Shown: positions 31,956 through 47,130 of the stretch, one piece after another | Layout: each line of letters opens with the position of its first letter | How positions within the stretch are numbered: the stretch's first letter is position 1 | Assembly: GCA_964006375.1 (NCBI GenBank) | Contig: OZ023262.1 | Location: 88,763,654 to 88,827,653, forward strand | Origin: Tillus elongatus | Taxonomy: Eukaryota > Arthropoda > Insecta > Coleoptera > Cleridae | Direction: 5' to 3' | DNA: 64,000 nucleotides | Notes under the pieces: generated by a model | Database searches by the model: none | The model's input: only the letters and a program-made list of their open reading frames with translations | What the model was told of the DNA's origin: nothing | Made by a program: the position numbers and the translations under genes

Positions 31956-31985
31956 TCTCCTCATTATCGATTTTTTTTAATTCGC
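31190..31985 (-). repeat. Composite repeat A with B end (copy A5/B5), minus strand
   Basis: On the minus strand: left end (31955-31985), (TA)n array at 31875-31952, ACCGATAACTCAAAATATAA, TATCTCC, TCAAATAGACCCTTTCTCTG (31395-31415), then the start of repeat B with CGCAGTAAGCGCG at 31215. Faces copy A6 at 33188 in inverted orientation. Confidence 0.75.
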
Positions 31986-33187
31986 TAAAAACTAAGCACA
32001 CCAGTTTCACTTTTTACTGGGACAGTCTCATACATAATACTCAGTCACAAGTTTTGTAAAAAATAAGTCCCAGATCAAGGTTTATAGATTAGATAGGTTG
32101 CCTGATAACTCTTAGAGCGGTGAGATGTGAGAGGACGGCACTACGTCATATATATGCCAGACACGGATAACCGCTATAGTTCCAGATTGCGTTTTGATGT
32201 TTTAAATAACATTTATTAGAAATTTGTGTAACTTTTAATATGTTTGCTAAAGAATTTTCGAATACAATCAGTTACAGATTTATTTATGTTTATTTTATAC
32301 AAACTGGCAGTTAAATCAAAACTATTATCTTAAGTTAAAGACAATATTTAATTTGTTAGTGTTGGAAACATAAACATCAACGGTGTTACGAATTGGACGT
32401 TATTTATTCAAGACTATTTTTATATTGGACAATTATATCGGTGAATCGTCCTAAAGGTAGATATGTGTTTATTTTTTTTCTGAACGTCAACACGTCTGTG
32501 TTTGACATGGTAAAGGAATAACTAAAAGGCTTTTATACCAGACAATATGTTTATTTTTTAACCATACGCGTTTCGGCCCTTATTGAGCCATCTTCAGGGG
32601 TTAAGACCTAGAATGTAAAAAGATCCTTGTCAGAAACTATGTTCTGGTAGACCTAACATGCGACCAACTACACTGCAACTACAGAAAGTACATGGTCTAA
32701 CAAAAGCTAATGTCAAACATCAAAACGAGTCCTAACGGCCATGCAAAGTTAAACTAACAAGAGCCTCAGGAATTATAAAATATTTTCACAAATATACATC
32801 TAAAACAGGACTTAAGTCCCACAAAAGAACAATATTCTGATGAAGTCGAAATAACATGTTGAAAAGTCAAAGTAATCAATTAGTTAAAAGCAAAAGACAA
32901 GCATAACATAAAAGGCAAGCAGGCCTCACAGCCGAGCAGAAGCCCCTGAGATCCTCTGAACAAGTGAAATTCAGAAAGAAAACGAAAAGAAAGCAGATGC
33001 CACTTAGGCAATTGATACTTACTAATTCCTGGCTTTAGTTACAGGAAATGTGCTGTATGGGATGTTGCCAAAGTTTTAGTTTTTCATCTATTGTCTTCAG
33101 ATTTTCAAACGAAAATAGCATTGAGCAAGAAAACAAAAACATCACCAGACTTGAAATAGCTAGAGGATTAATATAAACGACGCTTAT
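31986..33187. other. Non-coding cargo between inverted repeat-A ends
   Basis: Contains the second copy of the unnamed repeat seen at 18680-18990 (32180-32460), and on the minus strand the block CTGAAGATGGCTC...GGGCCGAAACGCG (32560-32598), which resembles the conserved strands of hammerhead ribozymes of Penelope-like elements. No protein-coding frame is recognised. Confidence 0.5.
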
Positions 33188-34720
<1,533 letters not shown>

Positions 34721-34797
<77 letters not shown>

Positions 34798-35755
34798 GTG
34801 AATAAATAACCAAAATTGAGGTCTGTACGTTTAAAGACAAAAAAGTTAGAGGCATTTAAAAGAAAATTGGGGTTTTCCTCAAACGTAAAAAGTCGCGATT
34901 TGAAACGTCAAAATTGGCAACATTTAGGCAAAGAACCTGAAAGAAATACAGATTATGTAAAGAGTGTTCTGCAAGCCCTTCGGTTTCAGCTTAAACCACC
35001 ATTGCCATTCATTTTAATAAAATATTTACAGAAAATTCATTTCAAATAGACACTTTCGCTGATGCTTTGGAAGTAGTTTTAGTTAAATTTATGATTTAAC
35101 GGTCTTTAATTTTTAGCTAATTAAAAAAATTCGAGGAGACCGCGGCTTTTGAATTCTAAAAAGCTTTCTTCAAATGTGCGCAAACTAGGCACCCTAGAAT
35201 CCAAATTCGGGTTTACTTTCTGTTTACATATATACAGTGTGACGCACTTCTACGGTAAATCTCATTATAATTGTTATTTTGCAAGATACGAGACAGAATT
35301 GTATACGTTACCTATAGGTGTTTTGAGCTGCATCTTATAAAATTATTTTGACAACCACAGGATGTCCCATGAGTCGTTGGTGATACCTACATTTCTTTTA
35401 ACATTCCTTATTGCATTTTTTTCATCGAAACATGATGCATGTTAAAAAATCGAGACGCAGTAAGTGCGTTTTAGTAGCGAATTTTCATTAAACGCCTTAA
35501 AATTCAATAACGCAATTTGCTATTAACCTAAGGATCGTCAGATAGGAAACGAGTTTTCTCGGAAATGTTTTAAGTTTATTTTCGGAAAATTTTTGTACAT
35601 TTTCAAACAAGTTATGTTGGTAAAATATGGTACATTGTTCCTACTATATAGGTTATACTGGTTACTAAATTGATTCCTGCTTGCATTAAAAAGACATATT
35701 TTCTGTTAAAAACATTTAAAGAAAATTCACTTCCATATTACTTTTAACCTTAAAA
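34721..35755 (+). repeat. Repeat A right part (A7) joined to repeat B (B6)
   Basis: (TA)n at 34721-34795, then AGGTCTGTACGTTTAAAGAC, TTTCAAATAGACACTTTCGC and ACGGTCTTTAATTTTTAGC, a second left-end trace, and repeat B (CACAGGATGTCCCATGAGTCG, AGACGCAGTAAGTGCG, CTATATAGGTTATACTGG; each in part). Confidence 0.7.
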
Positions 35756-36300
35756 TAAGCATCTGAAGTATCGATTCGGGTAAAATAAACTTTACGTTGC
35801 TGTCCAGTACAAGCTGTGCATTATACATTCCAATAAACATGTCGACACATCTAACACTTGAACACGTCGAGAGACCTAAACTAAGCTAAAAGCTAGTTTT
35901 TCTTACCATTTTTCACAGTAAAGGGTTGTTCGAGTGACAGTATTCGGTGAAACGTTGCAGATACAGTTAAGCTTTATGTCAACATGATATGTCTCAGATT
36001 GTAAAGAGCATTTAGTAGTCCTGCCGCATACGTGCATTTGACCACGGTTTGCTGTTACAACTTAAAGCTTTCCGGTCGAAGCTGGAAATATACGAGTCAG
36101 TTTGTGGCGCCGTCTTTCACGAGCAATGTCGACTGGACGTCAGACTTCAGCTTATTTAAGACTCATAAACACCAGCCAATACATGTTTACCGCTATTCTA
36201 GTACACTAATAAACTTACATTACATCATTATCCATATTATGCATGAAGATGACCTACGGAATCAAGCGTTAGTAAATACGTAGATGAAACAGAACTTAGA
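35756..36300. other. Non-coding stretch
   Basis: No gene is recognised; an 84-codon plus-strand frame at 36032-36283 has no recognisable motif and is probably chance. Confidence 0.45.
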
Positions 36301-36652
36301 GCCTCGGTGGTTCAGGGGCAAGAACGTGTGCCTCTGAACCGAAGGGTACTGGGATCGATCCCAAGATTCTCCTTTCACTTTTTCAGTATAATCTGTAATA
36401 ATAACATCAACCGTGGTTCTGGCATTGTATTTGAGCAAGTTGAATGTCTGCACGTTCCGCCCTTCGGAGGGGGCGTAAAGCCGTCGGTCCCGTATCCATG
36501 CGATGTTGAACACGTTAAAGATCCTTACTCTCCTTACAGAAAGGCAGGGGTTCGGCAAAATTTTCAGGATAGTGAGGTGAAACTGCTCCCTGGCGTCGGT
36601 GATTGGCCATAGTCGCGGACATAGGCCGACGTTAAAAAACAAAACACACACA
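36301..36652 (+). mobile_element. tRNA-derived SINE, full length
   Basis: The head is tRNA-like: A-box-like TGGTTCAGGGG and B box GGATCGATCCC (consensus GGTTCGATCCC in the copy at 51355). The body has TTTGAGCAAGTTGAATG, GGGCGTAAAGCCGTCGG and ACAGAAAGGCAGGGGTTCGG, and the tail is AAACACACAC. About 350 bp; five copies in this window. Confidence 0.9.
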
Positions 36653-36829
36653 TAACTTTTTAGTTACGGCCAAACTTTATGAACTATGTTAGTTAACTCC
36701 GGATTCTGTGTACAGGCTGACTAACGTTTTTACCTCTTTTAATTTTTATTTCTTTTAATTAAATGTTGATATATGGAAAAAACTGTCATAGAAAAATTTG
36801 CCTACAGATAGGTAACGACTTTTTAATTT

Positions 36830-37030
36830 TAAAAACAGCTTGAAAAGAGCCTGAAGTAGCGCCTCCAGAACCTATATTCAAGGTCAGTTTTAGAGTATAC
36901 AGACGGTGAGATTGAAAGAAAGTTAGAGTATAGAGGCGGTGAGATTGGAGGAAAATCAGAGTATATAGAGGGTGAGATTGAAAAAAGGTGCAATGCGTAG
37001 TAGTACGCGATAGAGGACGTCAAAAAAAAA
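36830..37030. other. Short degenerate direct repeats
   Basis: Three units with AGAGTATACAGACGGTGAGATTG-like sequence (36892, 36927, 36958; each quoted in part). No function evident. Confidence 0.4.
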
Positions 37031-37104
37031 GGAAGTTCCTGTACACTTATGTCCAAAACCCTTTCGTGTTCGAGATACAGTGTATTTTTTTTTCCTTTCC
37101 TTTC

Positions 37105-38490
<1,386 letters not shown>

Positions 38491-38499
38491 TCACTTAAG

Positions 38500-38830
38500 T
38501 AGAGCTAACATAACCAAAATTGTTACAAAAAATACCCTTACGGGCTGCCACATGGTGTAAAAATATCACCCGTTCTAAGCAACCAGTGGCGGAATTAGAG
38601 GAGTTCATTATCATTAAGTTGATTAAATAAATTAGTACGGCGCTATAAACAAATTTTCTTAATTATTAGTTATTAATATTATCTCGACTAATAAATAAAC
38701 ACGATAAAATAATCAAAATCAGTAGCTTAATGGGTTATGAGCAACTTGATACAAACAAGAATAATAACAAGCATAATAAAAATTATCAAATAATCAAGGG
38801 TAACTTTAAAGAAAGTGTTTAAATTGGCAG
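38500..38830. other. Non-coding stretch
   Basis: Nothing recognised; may contain the end of the transposon fossil that follows. Confidence 0.4.
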
Positions 38831-39150
38831 CTTCTTTTTCGAATACACATTTCCAATCTTCTGATAATCGACTAGCGACATCTCTGAAATATCCCTGGAT
38901 TATTACGAAATATATCAGTAGCTTCCATAATTATGTTCCATAATCGGTCTTCATTATTTATTTCTGGGTAATAAACCCCATTTTTCAAAAACCCACAAAA
39001 TGAAAAATCGAGTGGATCAAGGTCGGGACTTCGTGCTCAATATGCAATAGGTCCACCAACATCAATCCACCTATTTCTATTTTCTATTTAGAAACTCCCT
39101 TGCTATTCGGAAAAAATGAGCTGGCGCACCGTCATACATGTAGTACATGC
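38830..39150 (-). pseudogene. IS630/Tc1-mariner transposase fossil (DGAPAHF type)
   Basis: On the minus strand, in broken frames: MYDGAPAHFFRIAREFL, then WIDVGGPIAY, a stop, ARSPDLDPLDFSFCG with a catalytic acidic residue, FLKNGVYYPEINN and LWNIIMEAT. These are the hallmarks of a distinct mariner-superfamily lineage (DGAPAHF, then GGPIAWPARSPDL-P-DF). Stops and frame changes make it inactive. It differs from the QQDGATCHTA-type fossil at 4290-5215. Only the C-terminal half is readable. Confidence 0.75.
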
Positions 39151-39283
39151 TTCTAATTATGCTTAACTGTAAATCTTCTAACAAAGTGTTAAGTTTATGC
39201 CTGCAAGGAGTTTCGATAGAGTTCCCCTCTAAAACGATTGGGCATTTTAAATGTTCTAATTAAAAGAATGTCAATTATGCCAC

Positions 39284-39458
39284 ACCAGCGTCCATTAAAA
39301 ATGTTGTAAAAGTTTTGCGTAGGTAACAAAAAGTCATTTAGATATGCGTTATCTTAAGATATATTTTGCTGAGTTTTTTTTGGAGCACCTTAATCTAAAT
39401 GCCTTCTTGTTACTTACGCAAACCTTTAAGAACATGTTATCTTACAATGGACGCTGGT
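39284..39458. mobile_element. MITE with about 70-bp inverted arms
   Basis: ACCAGCGTCCATT...GTTTTGCGTAGGTAACAA on the left matches in inverse TTGTTACTTACGCAAACC...AATGGACGCTGGT on the right, with about 85% identity by eye, around a short centre. 175 bp, no coding capacity. The target duplication is not evident. Confidence 0.8.
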
Positions 39459-39771
39459 AAGACCCAACTCAAGCATTATGAATTTCTTGGAAAATCTTAA
39501 AAATCTTCTGAACGAATAAACCCAAATTCAAAAGTAAAAACGCAGTGTATAGGCAACTAAAATTCCTTTTCGACGAGCAGTCACATGACCTCCATTCCCA
39601 TTTGAAAGAATTTGAGGGATGACACCCCTGCTTAGACGGGTACAGTTTTGGCTATACTGTTTGTGTCAAAAGTTATCCCCCACACAAATATACTTGACGT
39701 GTTTCAATTTTTTTCGACAAAGCAAAACCTCTTTTCTGGCAGTAATGGCTGCCAGCTCGTTTTCCGGGGGC

Positions 39772-39902
<131 letters not shown>

Positions 39903-40079
39903 TAGTAAAAGTTATGTAACGTCACGTATGTTTCCTAAAATATTCATTAATAAAAAATATTTGAAACACATTTTTTTCACATGTTTTTTTGCTACAAACG
40001 GGCTAGATTCAAGTTTTCCTAGCGCAAACAATTTCGCTACTCCAGCAACCTTTTTTTTTTGGTAAAAAAATATGATTTT

Positions 40080-40705
40080 TTGAATTTGCGGAAAGAAGGT
40101 CTCCTTGGTACATACTATAAAAATTTAATCGTGTTCGATAAGAAAAAAATTCAGTGAAAATAATTTCTTAAATATCACCTCCTTCGTTTGGACTTCATTA
40201 ACTTCATTAAACAAATTTCTTATCAGATTACCCCTTGAAAAAGTGTGATGATATTTGTAGCTCTGAATTGCAGACATTGTTTGTTGTCAATTATCTGCAA
40301 TTTGTAATACTTTAGAGAGCTTCACAGGAGAAATTTGTAAACTTATACAAATGAATAATAATTATTATTGTTACGTCAGAACTGAGCAACAAGCTAAAAA
40401 TAAAAATATAAATGATGTTGGGCTACGATGACCGAAAACGTAGTTATAAAGAAGTTTACATGCTTTTTCATGAGGTGTATGGCATATTGAGAAGTCCCAA
40501 GAATGACTGAAAGTGGCTAAGGAGCGATGCAACTCAATGCCCGTCGTGGTATAAGTGAGGGGAGTAGTTGTTGAGCGTGCCAGTTTTCTCTCCACGGCTT
40601 CCTTCTTACTGCACTCTTTGTAGGTAGAAGCTGCTGTGTGAGCCTAGAAGAGTCAGAACACCAGAGATGGCCCTCTGCGCTATTCTCCGTTGCACACACA
40701 CACAC

Positions 40706-40706
<1 letters not shown>
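40080..40706. other. Non-coding stretch
   Basis: No gene recognised; short chance frames only. Confidence 0.45.

Positions 40707-40707
<1 letters not shown>

Positions 40708-40797
<90 letters not shown>
40708..40797. repeat. (TA)n array next to (CA)n
   Basis: A (CA)8-type tract at 40692-40706 runs into 90 bp of TA. Confidence 0.95.
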
Positions 40798-40799
<2 letters not shown>

Positions 40800-40990
40800 T
40801 CGCCAGGCGAGCAACCTTTAGATTCGTACTTAGAGGTCACGGGTTCGGTTACAGTATTGAGAGAGTCGGTTTTTTCACTCGAATGTGGAAAGGCCGACTT
40901 GTGATGAGTTAGGGTTGGTGCATTTTTTTCTATATGTGTGTGTACGCTCCCGCACAGGTCAAAGGCTTCTGGGTGGAAGTTTGTCTACTG

Positions 40991-41162
40991 TTTTTTTTGT
41001 GTTCCCTCAGGGCTCGTCCGCGGCTTTGCCGCCCCGATAGCACCGCAACCCTTGGTTGATTGTGCATACCCTTAGTCTTACTCCACCCATTCCAAGATCA
41101 CTGTGCCTTGAACTAGTCTGCACAGCGATTGGTAGGGTGAAGTTTTATATTGCTCTGTGGTG
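40991..41162 (-). pseudogene. RNase-H LINE 3' UTR, copy 2 (severely truncated)
   Basis: The same 3' sequence as at 28491 and 44863 (CTCCACCCATTCCAAGATCA, CTGCACAGCGATTGGTAGGG), with the T-run at 40991-40998 marking the A-tail. 5'-truncated at the (TA)n array. Confidence 0.8.
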
Positions 41163-41253
<91 letters not shown>

Positions 41254-41360
41254 AACTGACATTAACCGTGAATATGGGCCACAGGGGTCTTAGTTCGTGC
41301 TCATTTGAAGAAACTTTTTGAAAATTTAAAAGTCGCAATCTCCTCATTTATGAATTTTTA
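41163..41360 (-). repeat. Repeat A left part with (TA)n (copy A9), minus strand
   Basis: (TA)n at 41163-41248, then CACAGGGGTCTTAGTTCGTGC and CATTTGAAGAAACTTTTTG (each in part) in minus orientation. Confidence 0.7.
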
Positions 41361-41399
41361 AAAGACATATTTGATACTAAAAAGATTTTTCTGAAAATT

Positions 41400-42884
41400 T
41401 GCTACCACAATGTACTTCTTACCGCTAGATTGTTTCATTTGGCAGTATCTGAAGTGAGAAGTTAAAACCACTCATGGTCAAAATTAAATAATATAGATTG
41501 AATGGATATTGGGTTGTTCTATAGGAAAAATTGTTAGGAAATTACGCACTTCTTCCGTCTTGACTTTTCATTTGGCTTAATTGATTAGGTTAGCAGCGAA
41601 AATAAGAATTAATGGTTCAAAGTCTAAAAATACTATTCTACTCTTTCTTGTAACAAACTATATTCTTGGATAAGATTGTCTACTTCAAAAATTATCTCGA
41701 GGATAACAGGAACTTGATATCATAAAGACTGTATTAGATCAGGGAATATCGCGATAACCAAAGGCGATACCACTAGTAGATTATGAGAAAATGGACAAAT
41801 AACTACATCAAAGAAACAATGTTCAATTCCAGTTAATATCACATTTTATGGGATCAGGATTCGTGCTTTTTGAGCCTATAATAAAATAAAGAACAAAAGA
41901 GCGGTAAGATAGGGAAAGACCACTAGTGTCAAGGTTTATAACAGAAAATAAACTGTCCAGTCGTTATTTCCAGACGAATCGTTCCCATTACGTGACTACA
42001 AAAGGAGCGCGGTTTACATATTGATGTAGGAAAACATGCTTGCATAGTAAAAAACTTTGGAGGCCGGACACTCGTTATTGTTATTGCGCTATATTTTTGT
42101 TTTTGTCCAATTCAATTTCGTTGTATTTGATTAAGTATAAGATCAGTTGTTTGCGAATATAAATGAACCTTTCGTTGATTCACTTGTATTCATTTTTTCT
42201 AGCTTTAATCAATAACTATAAATGTTTCCGTTTGATAATCTTTATCTGTCTTATAATTTATGCAATGATTTCCAAAAAATGTACATTAAATATGAACATT
42301 TTTCATTTTAATTTAGAAAGAAATTAAGCCCTTCGTTTCACTAGACTCATTCAACCTCGACTAGATACACAATTTTCACTAAGAAAATAAAAATGTAACT
42401 TGTAACATATCTTCATTGTTGTAAGACCGTGGACGATTTCGTAAATCAGCTATAACGAATATTTTTTGGTATGAGACGTCACATCTGGCAGAAAATTGTG
42501 CAAGTAAACCTCTGTTGTCAATTTTAAGTAACTCGTTTCACAAAATTTGGATTTTTTTTCATTTAAAAATAAAATATGAAAGACATGAACGACTTAAGTG
42601 GTTAAAGTCTAATGTCTGACAAAGACAAAGTAGTTAGCTGACATGCGTAAGTTGATTTGTAATGAACAATACAAATAACACAAATAAAACATAGTACCTG
42701 AACTAAGAATCAGAAATTTCAGCCACAAAAATCGCATGAACCATTTATAGACAGTAGACGATAGACAATATTTATTAAGCATAACTATTACACAAAAACA
42801 AAAAGAAACAACAAAACACTACAATGCTGTTTCAATAAACATAAATAAATGTGAAAACATTGAGCACAATATATAAATTGTATA
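41400..42884. other. Non-coding stretch
   Basis: No recognisable gene or repeat except a repeat-B end trace (CATATTTGATACTAAAAAG) at its start. Confidence 0.5.
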
Positions 42885-42898
42885 AACATATACAAACT

Positions 42899-43253
42899 GT
42901 GTGTGTGTTTTGTTTCTTTAACGTCGGCCTATTTTCGTTACTATGGCCATTCACCGACGCCAGGGAGCAGTTTCCCCTCACTATCCCGAAAATTTTGCCG
43001 AGCCCCTACTTTTTTGTAAGGAGGGTAGGGATCTTTAACATGCCCAACATTACATGGACACGGGATTGCCGGCTTTACGCCCCCTACGGAACGGAACGTG
43101 CAGACTTTCAACTTGCTCAAATACAATGCCAGAACCTCGGTTGATGTTAATGTTACAGTTTGTACTGGAAAAGTGAAAGGAGAAGTCTGGGATCGAACCC
43201 AGTACCCTTCGGTTCAGAGGCACACGTTCTTACCTCTGAAGCACCGAGACTCT
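42899..43253 (-). mobile_element. tRNA-derived SINE, full length, minus strand
   Basis: Same family as 36301. It is flanked by a perfect 14-bp target duplication AACATATACAAACT at 42885-42898 and 43254-43267. The A/C-rich tail lies on the left, so the orientation is minus. Confidence 0.92.
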
Positions 43254-43269
43254 AACATATACAAACTAA

Positions 43270-44039
43270 AATCAAGCATACACAGCTAGTAAACAACTGT
43301 GCGAAGTTGTAAATTAATTAGATATATACAGACATATTACTCAATCCAACGTGAAAGTAGCTAAGTGAATATTGGAACCTGCGATTAACACTCATAAGTA
43401 AAATTAAAAATATATTTTTTCATCCTCTTATGGCGCTCAATTTGTTAGTGACACGATCGTCAGGTCTTTAAAAATATGTGTTGTGGTGATTTGGGTTCTA
43501 CAATTGTACTTATTATGCTTATCCCAGGTTCAGATCTTCACTTAGCAACTTTCAGAAAAATGCAGTGGTTTCTTCCCAAAATTTAAGATGCTGGTCCGAT
43601 CAAAGTCCAAATTGGGTAATATATTGCAAAGGGGTGTGTTTCCGCATTTCTTTAGAACACTCTGTGTAATATATGCGGTTGATATTATGTGAGTTAATAC
43701 CCTAGGTGACTCTTAAACCATTGGCATTCTAATATTGGAAGACACTCAGTAGCGTTTGCACAAGGCATTCCAAAAGGTCGATTTTTTTTTCATTTTTTGC
43801 ACTCAATTTGTGAACACTCTGTGTAAGTTACGATATTGAAACTTGGAATTTGTGGCTTACAGATGCGCCTAAATCGATAATGGTATTTGTTTGTTTCGTA
43901 AAACAATGCCTTATATGCTTTAGTCATTTTTGGGGTCTAATTTGTTAGCGTAAAAACAGCGAATCTTAAAATATTGCATACCAGGATGTTGAGATTTTGA
44001 AGTACCTTGTTTAAAAAAACTACTTAATTATGTACAGAC
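43270..44039. other. Non-coding stretch
   Basis: No gene recognised. The phrase CACTCTGTGTAA recurs at about 43659 and 43815 and AATTTGTTAG-like segments recur, suggesting an old tandem structure. Confidence 0.4.
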
Positions 44040-44862
44040 TTGGTCCATTATGGCTTGATCATTGCAGTCGTTCTTGCCGCTTTCCAGGTCGTATTCCTTT
44101 CTTGGAGTAAGCCACTGCTCTATCCCAGGCCTCCTTTGGTCTAAACCTTATTACCCTTGACTACTACACTTTTATACTACTCTTTCACTGTTCATTCTCA
44201 TCAAATGTCCAAACCACTTTAGTTGTTGTTTTTCCACTATTTTGTTCACCGCTTGTGTTTTCAAATGTTCTCTCACCTTCTCATTCCTTATCTTATCCAT
44301 TATGGTGCACCCCTTAACCCTTCATAGGTATTTCGTTTCCACCGCTTGTAATCTGCATTAAATATCTTTTGTCAGGACCCAACTTTCGCTGCCATAAGTT
44401 AACACTGGACAAAGCACGGACTTGTAGACACTCACTTTGGTTTTGGTCGATATTTCTTTCTTTTCAACGAACAGCTGTCTTAAGGCTTGGTACAGTCTAA
44501 CTACGGCTTGTAGTCTTTCATTTGATTCTGTCTCCTGGTTCCCGTTTGCATGCAGCTACACTCCCAGGTATTTAACTTGTTCTAGTTGTGGTCCGTTGAC
44601 TATTATCGTTGCTTGTTTCTCCTCCTTTCCCAGTACCATAACATTTTAATTATTTTGCTCATGTTAATATGCATGTTTCTTTTTGCCAGCGCCTCCCTCC
44701 ACACCTCAATATTCCATTGTAAATCTTCCTCGGTTTTCCCATATATTTCCAAGTCGTCGGCAAACGCATTTTCTGCTACATATACTGGTTGTCAGTTTCT
44801 GTAGCGCACTTGCATTCGTTTTAGTTTTGGCTGCATCTCTTTCGTTACATCGTCCGTCACCA
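44040..44862 (-). pseudogene. LINE reverse transcriptase, C-terminal part (outer LINE)
   Basis: On the minus strand, in frames broken by several stops: AFADDLEIYGKTEEDLQ with the catalytic FADD box, EALAKRNMHIN, VMVLGKEE, GPQLEQVKYLGV, VSVYKSVLCPVLTYGSESW, GCTIMDKIRNEKVREHL and QQLKWFGHLMRM. This is the end of the palm and the thumb of an insect-type endonuclease/RT LINE. It ends abruptly at 44862 where another LINE's A-tail begins. Confidence 0.75.
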
Positions 44863-45826
44863 TTTTTTTTCCCTCGGGGCTCGTCCGCGTCTTTGCCGCC
44901 CCGATAGCACTGCAGCCTTTGGCTTATTGTGCATGCCCTTGGTATTTTTACTCCACCCATTCCAAAATCACTGTGTCTTGAACTAGTCTGCACAGCGATT
45001 GATAGGGTGAAGTTTAATATTGCCCTGTCTCCGGTCTAGACTGACTATAGATCAGTTGTCTTTAGCGGTGCAGAGCTTTACACTCGCACAAGATGTGCTG
45101 GACTGATTCGTTCCCCCTCGCCGCATAGTCTGCATGCGAGGTCCTCCTCGAACCGCCCCATTTTATGCAGGTGTTTCGTGACGGCCATGTGTCCGGTCAA
45201 GATACCTGTTATAATTCTGAGCTGTCCTCTGCTAAGATTTAGCAGCTCCACAGCTCCCTTTGAACTGGGTTCGTCAATTATTGACTTCCCAACTCTGAGC
45301 CCTGGGCAGTCTGCCCAGTACACCTTGTGTTCGTTTCTGACCCAGTACTTAATGGCTCCCCTAGCAGTGCTCGTTGTCACGCCCAGAACCGGCTCTGGTC
45401 CCATAAATGGTTCTGCTGACCCTCTCTTCGCGAAACTGTCAGCTTCTTCATTGCCTTTGATCAAAGAGTGACCCGATGAGGGTGACCTTATTCTGCCCAG
45501 CCACGTCGCTCGTCTCGTCTCGGCACTCACTTACCAGCCTGGAGTTTACCCGTGGACTGCTTAGGGCTTTAAGGACTGTCCGGCTCTCTGTGGCTATGAG
45601 GATCCACTTGCTCCCCTTGTTCTCCCGAACACAGTGCAGGATGGCGTACATGTCGGCCTGAAAGACCGATGCATGGGCTCCGAGGGAAATACTATGACTT
45701 ACACTCGGTCCTTCCGAATAAACACCTGCTCCCGTCCCATGCTCCCCGCCAGATCCGTCCGTGAACCAGACGAGCGCGTCCCGTGGTAAGCTCGGCGTCT
45801 CCTCCCGCCATGCCTCGTTTTTTGTT
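44863..45826 (-). pseudogene. RNase-H LINE, copy 3, nested in another LINE
   Basis: The minus strand encodes an RNase H domain (LVWFTDGSGGEHGTGAGVY, FQADMYAIL, IATESRTVLKAL; the D-E-D catalytic pattern), then after a frame change SLIKGNEEADSFAKRG and the same C-terminal region as copy 1. The 3' T-run lies at 44863-44870. The frame fuses by chance at its 5' end (45826) with the endonuclease start of the outer LINE (LLGITETK). Confidence 0.82.
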
Positions 45827-47130
45827 TCAGTTATTCCTAACAAGTCTAGTTTCGCCTCTTCAAATTCGTCCATTAACTCGTGTTCCTTTCCAGATAAACC
45901 TAAAATATTTCACGTACCAATTTTTCAGTTTTACTGGCTTTACTGTTTATTTCCTATTTCTGTATGCAGTTATCCATAATCAAATCCCTCTTTATTGCCT
46001 GTATCATTTCCGCGCCTCAATCGTTTTCTTCTGTTAGTTTTTTGTCTCATCTTTGGTGTAATCCTTTAATACTCCTTGCTGTTTGTCCTACTGTAATGCC
46101 TTTCCATTTGTAATCAATTTTATATATCCTACTTTTACGTTGTTTCCTTTATACCTTTATACTCTTGCCATGTCCCTAATTTCCTTCTGTATTTCTTGTT
46201 CTTGCTCTGTAAGATCCGACTCGATGTAAATGCGTTTTTCTAAGGCCTTTAACTTTCTCTCATTTTCCAGTATATTTATTTTATGCGTCATGCTATTTGT
46301 TTGGAGGATGCATGTTTTGTCATTTATTTTTATTACATCTCTTAACTTGACTTCCGGAACCTCGGTGGTTCAGGGGTAAGAACGTGTGACTCTGAACCGA
46401 AGGGTACTGGGTCCGATCCCAGGGTACTCCTTTCACTTTTTCAGTACAAACTGTAACATTACGATTAACCGAGGTTCTGGCATTGTATTTGAGCAAGTTG
46501 AATGTCTACACGTTCCGCCCTTCGGAGGGGGCGTAAAGCCGTCGGTCCTGTCTCCATGCCATGTTGAGCACGTAAAAGATCCCTACCCTCCTTACAGAAA
46601 GGCAGGGGTTCAGCAACATTTCCAGGATAGTGAGGTCAAACTGCTCCCTGTCGTCGGTGATTGGCCACAGTTGCGGAAATAGGCCGACGTTAAAGAAACA
46701 AAAACACACAACACAACTTAACTTCCGTTTCTAATTTTTCTGCTATAATTGTTTCTATCTCTTCCTTTCGTATCTTCTCGTTGAAAGCTCTTATTTTAAG
46801 TCCTGACACTACTAAGTTTCTTATGCTTTCCCGAACTTTCTTCATTTTTACATGTTCTTCCTTTATTTGTTTCAGTTCTTTATAATATTTTTTTTTGTTC
46901 TGTTCTGATATTCTTTATTTCCACCATTTCTGTATTGTGCTTCATAAATTCTTTCATCATTTCGACCATTTCGCTTTCCGGCTCATTGTTATCCTTACTG
47001 ATACTCTTGGGTAGCGATCGTTTTGTTAATTTACTTCTGAAATATGCTGCATGTTCCAGTTCCTTCTGTCGTTTTGTTTCCCTCCCTGTGTCCATTTCGC
47101 TTCCCGGCAAATCCGATTTTATTTTAACTA
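45827..47130 (-). pseudogene. LINE ORF1 and endonuclease start (outer LINE)
   Basis: On the minus strand: a Lys/Glu-rich coiled coil (MVEMMKEFMKHNTEMVEIK, about 46975-46919), then SIRNLVVSGLKIRAF, ENERKLKALEKRIYIESDL and, near 45915-45826, KIGT-stop-NILGLSGKEHELM then LLGITETK. The last is the endonuclease start with its expected Trp changed to a stop. A SINE splits ORF1 at 46357-46714. Several stops make it inactive. Confidence 0.75.
46357..46714 (+). mobile_element. tRNA-derived SINE, full length, in LINE ORF1
   Basis: Same family as 36301. It is flanked by a 13-bp target duplication, AACTTGACTTCCG (46344-46356) and AACTTAACTTCCG (46715-46727), with one difference. Confidence 0.92.

Noticed and set aside
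36301..36372. A functional tRNA gene at the SINE head
   Set aside because: The head is repeated with target duplications as part of a 350-bp SINE, and stems are incompletely paired.
36262..36651. Minus-strand proteins of about 100-130 codons recurring at 36262, 42851, 46506 and 51323
   Set aside because: All are translations of the same SINE family; they have no start or codon-bias support.
45448..45873. A novel fusion of an endonuclease N-terminus with RNase H
   Set aside because: The fusion frame is created by chance at the junction of two nested LINEs at about 45826.
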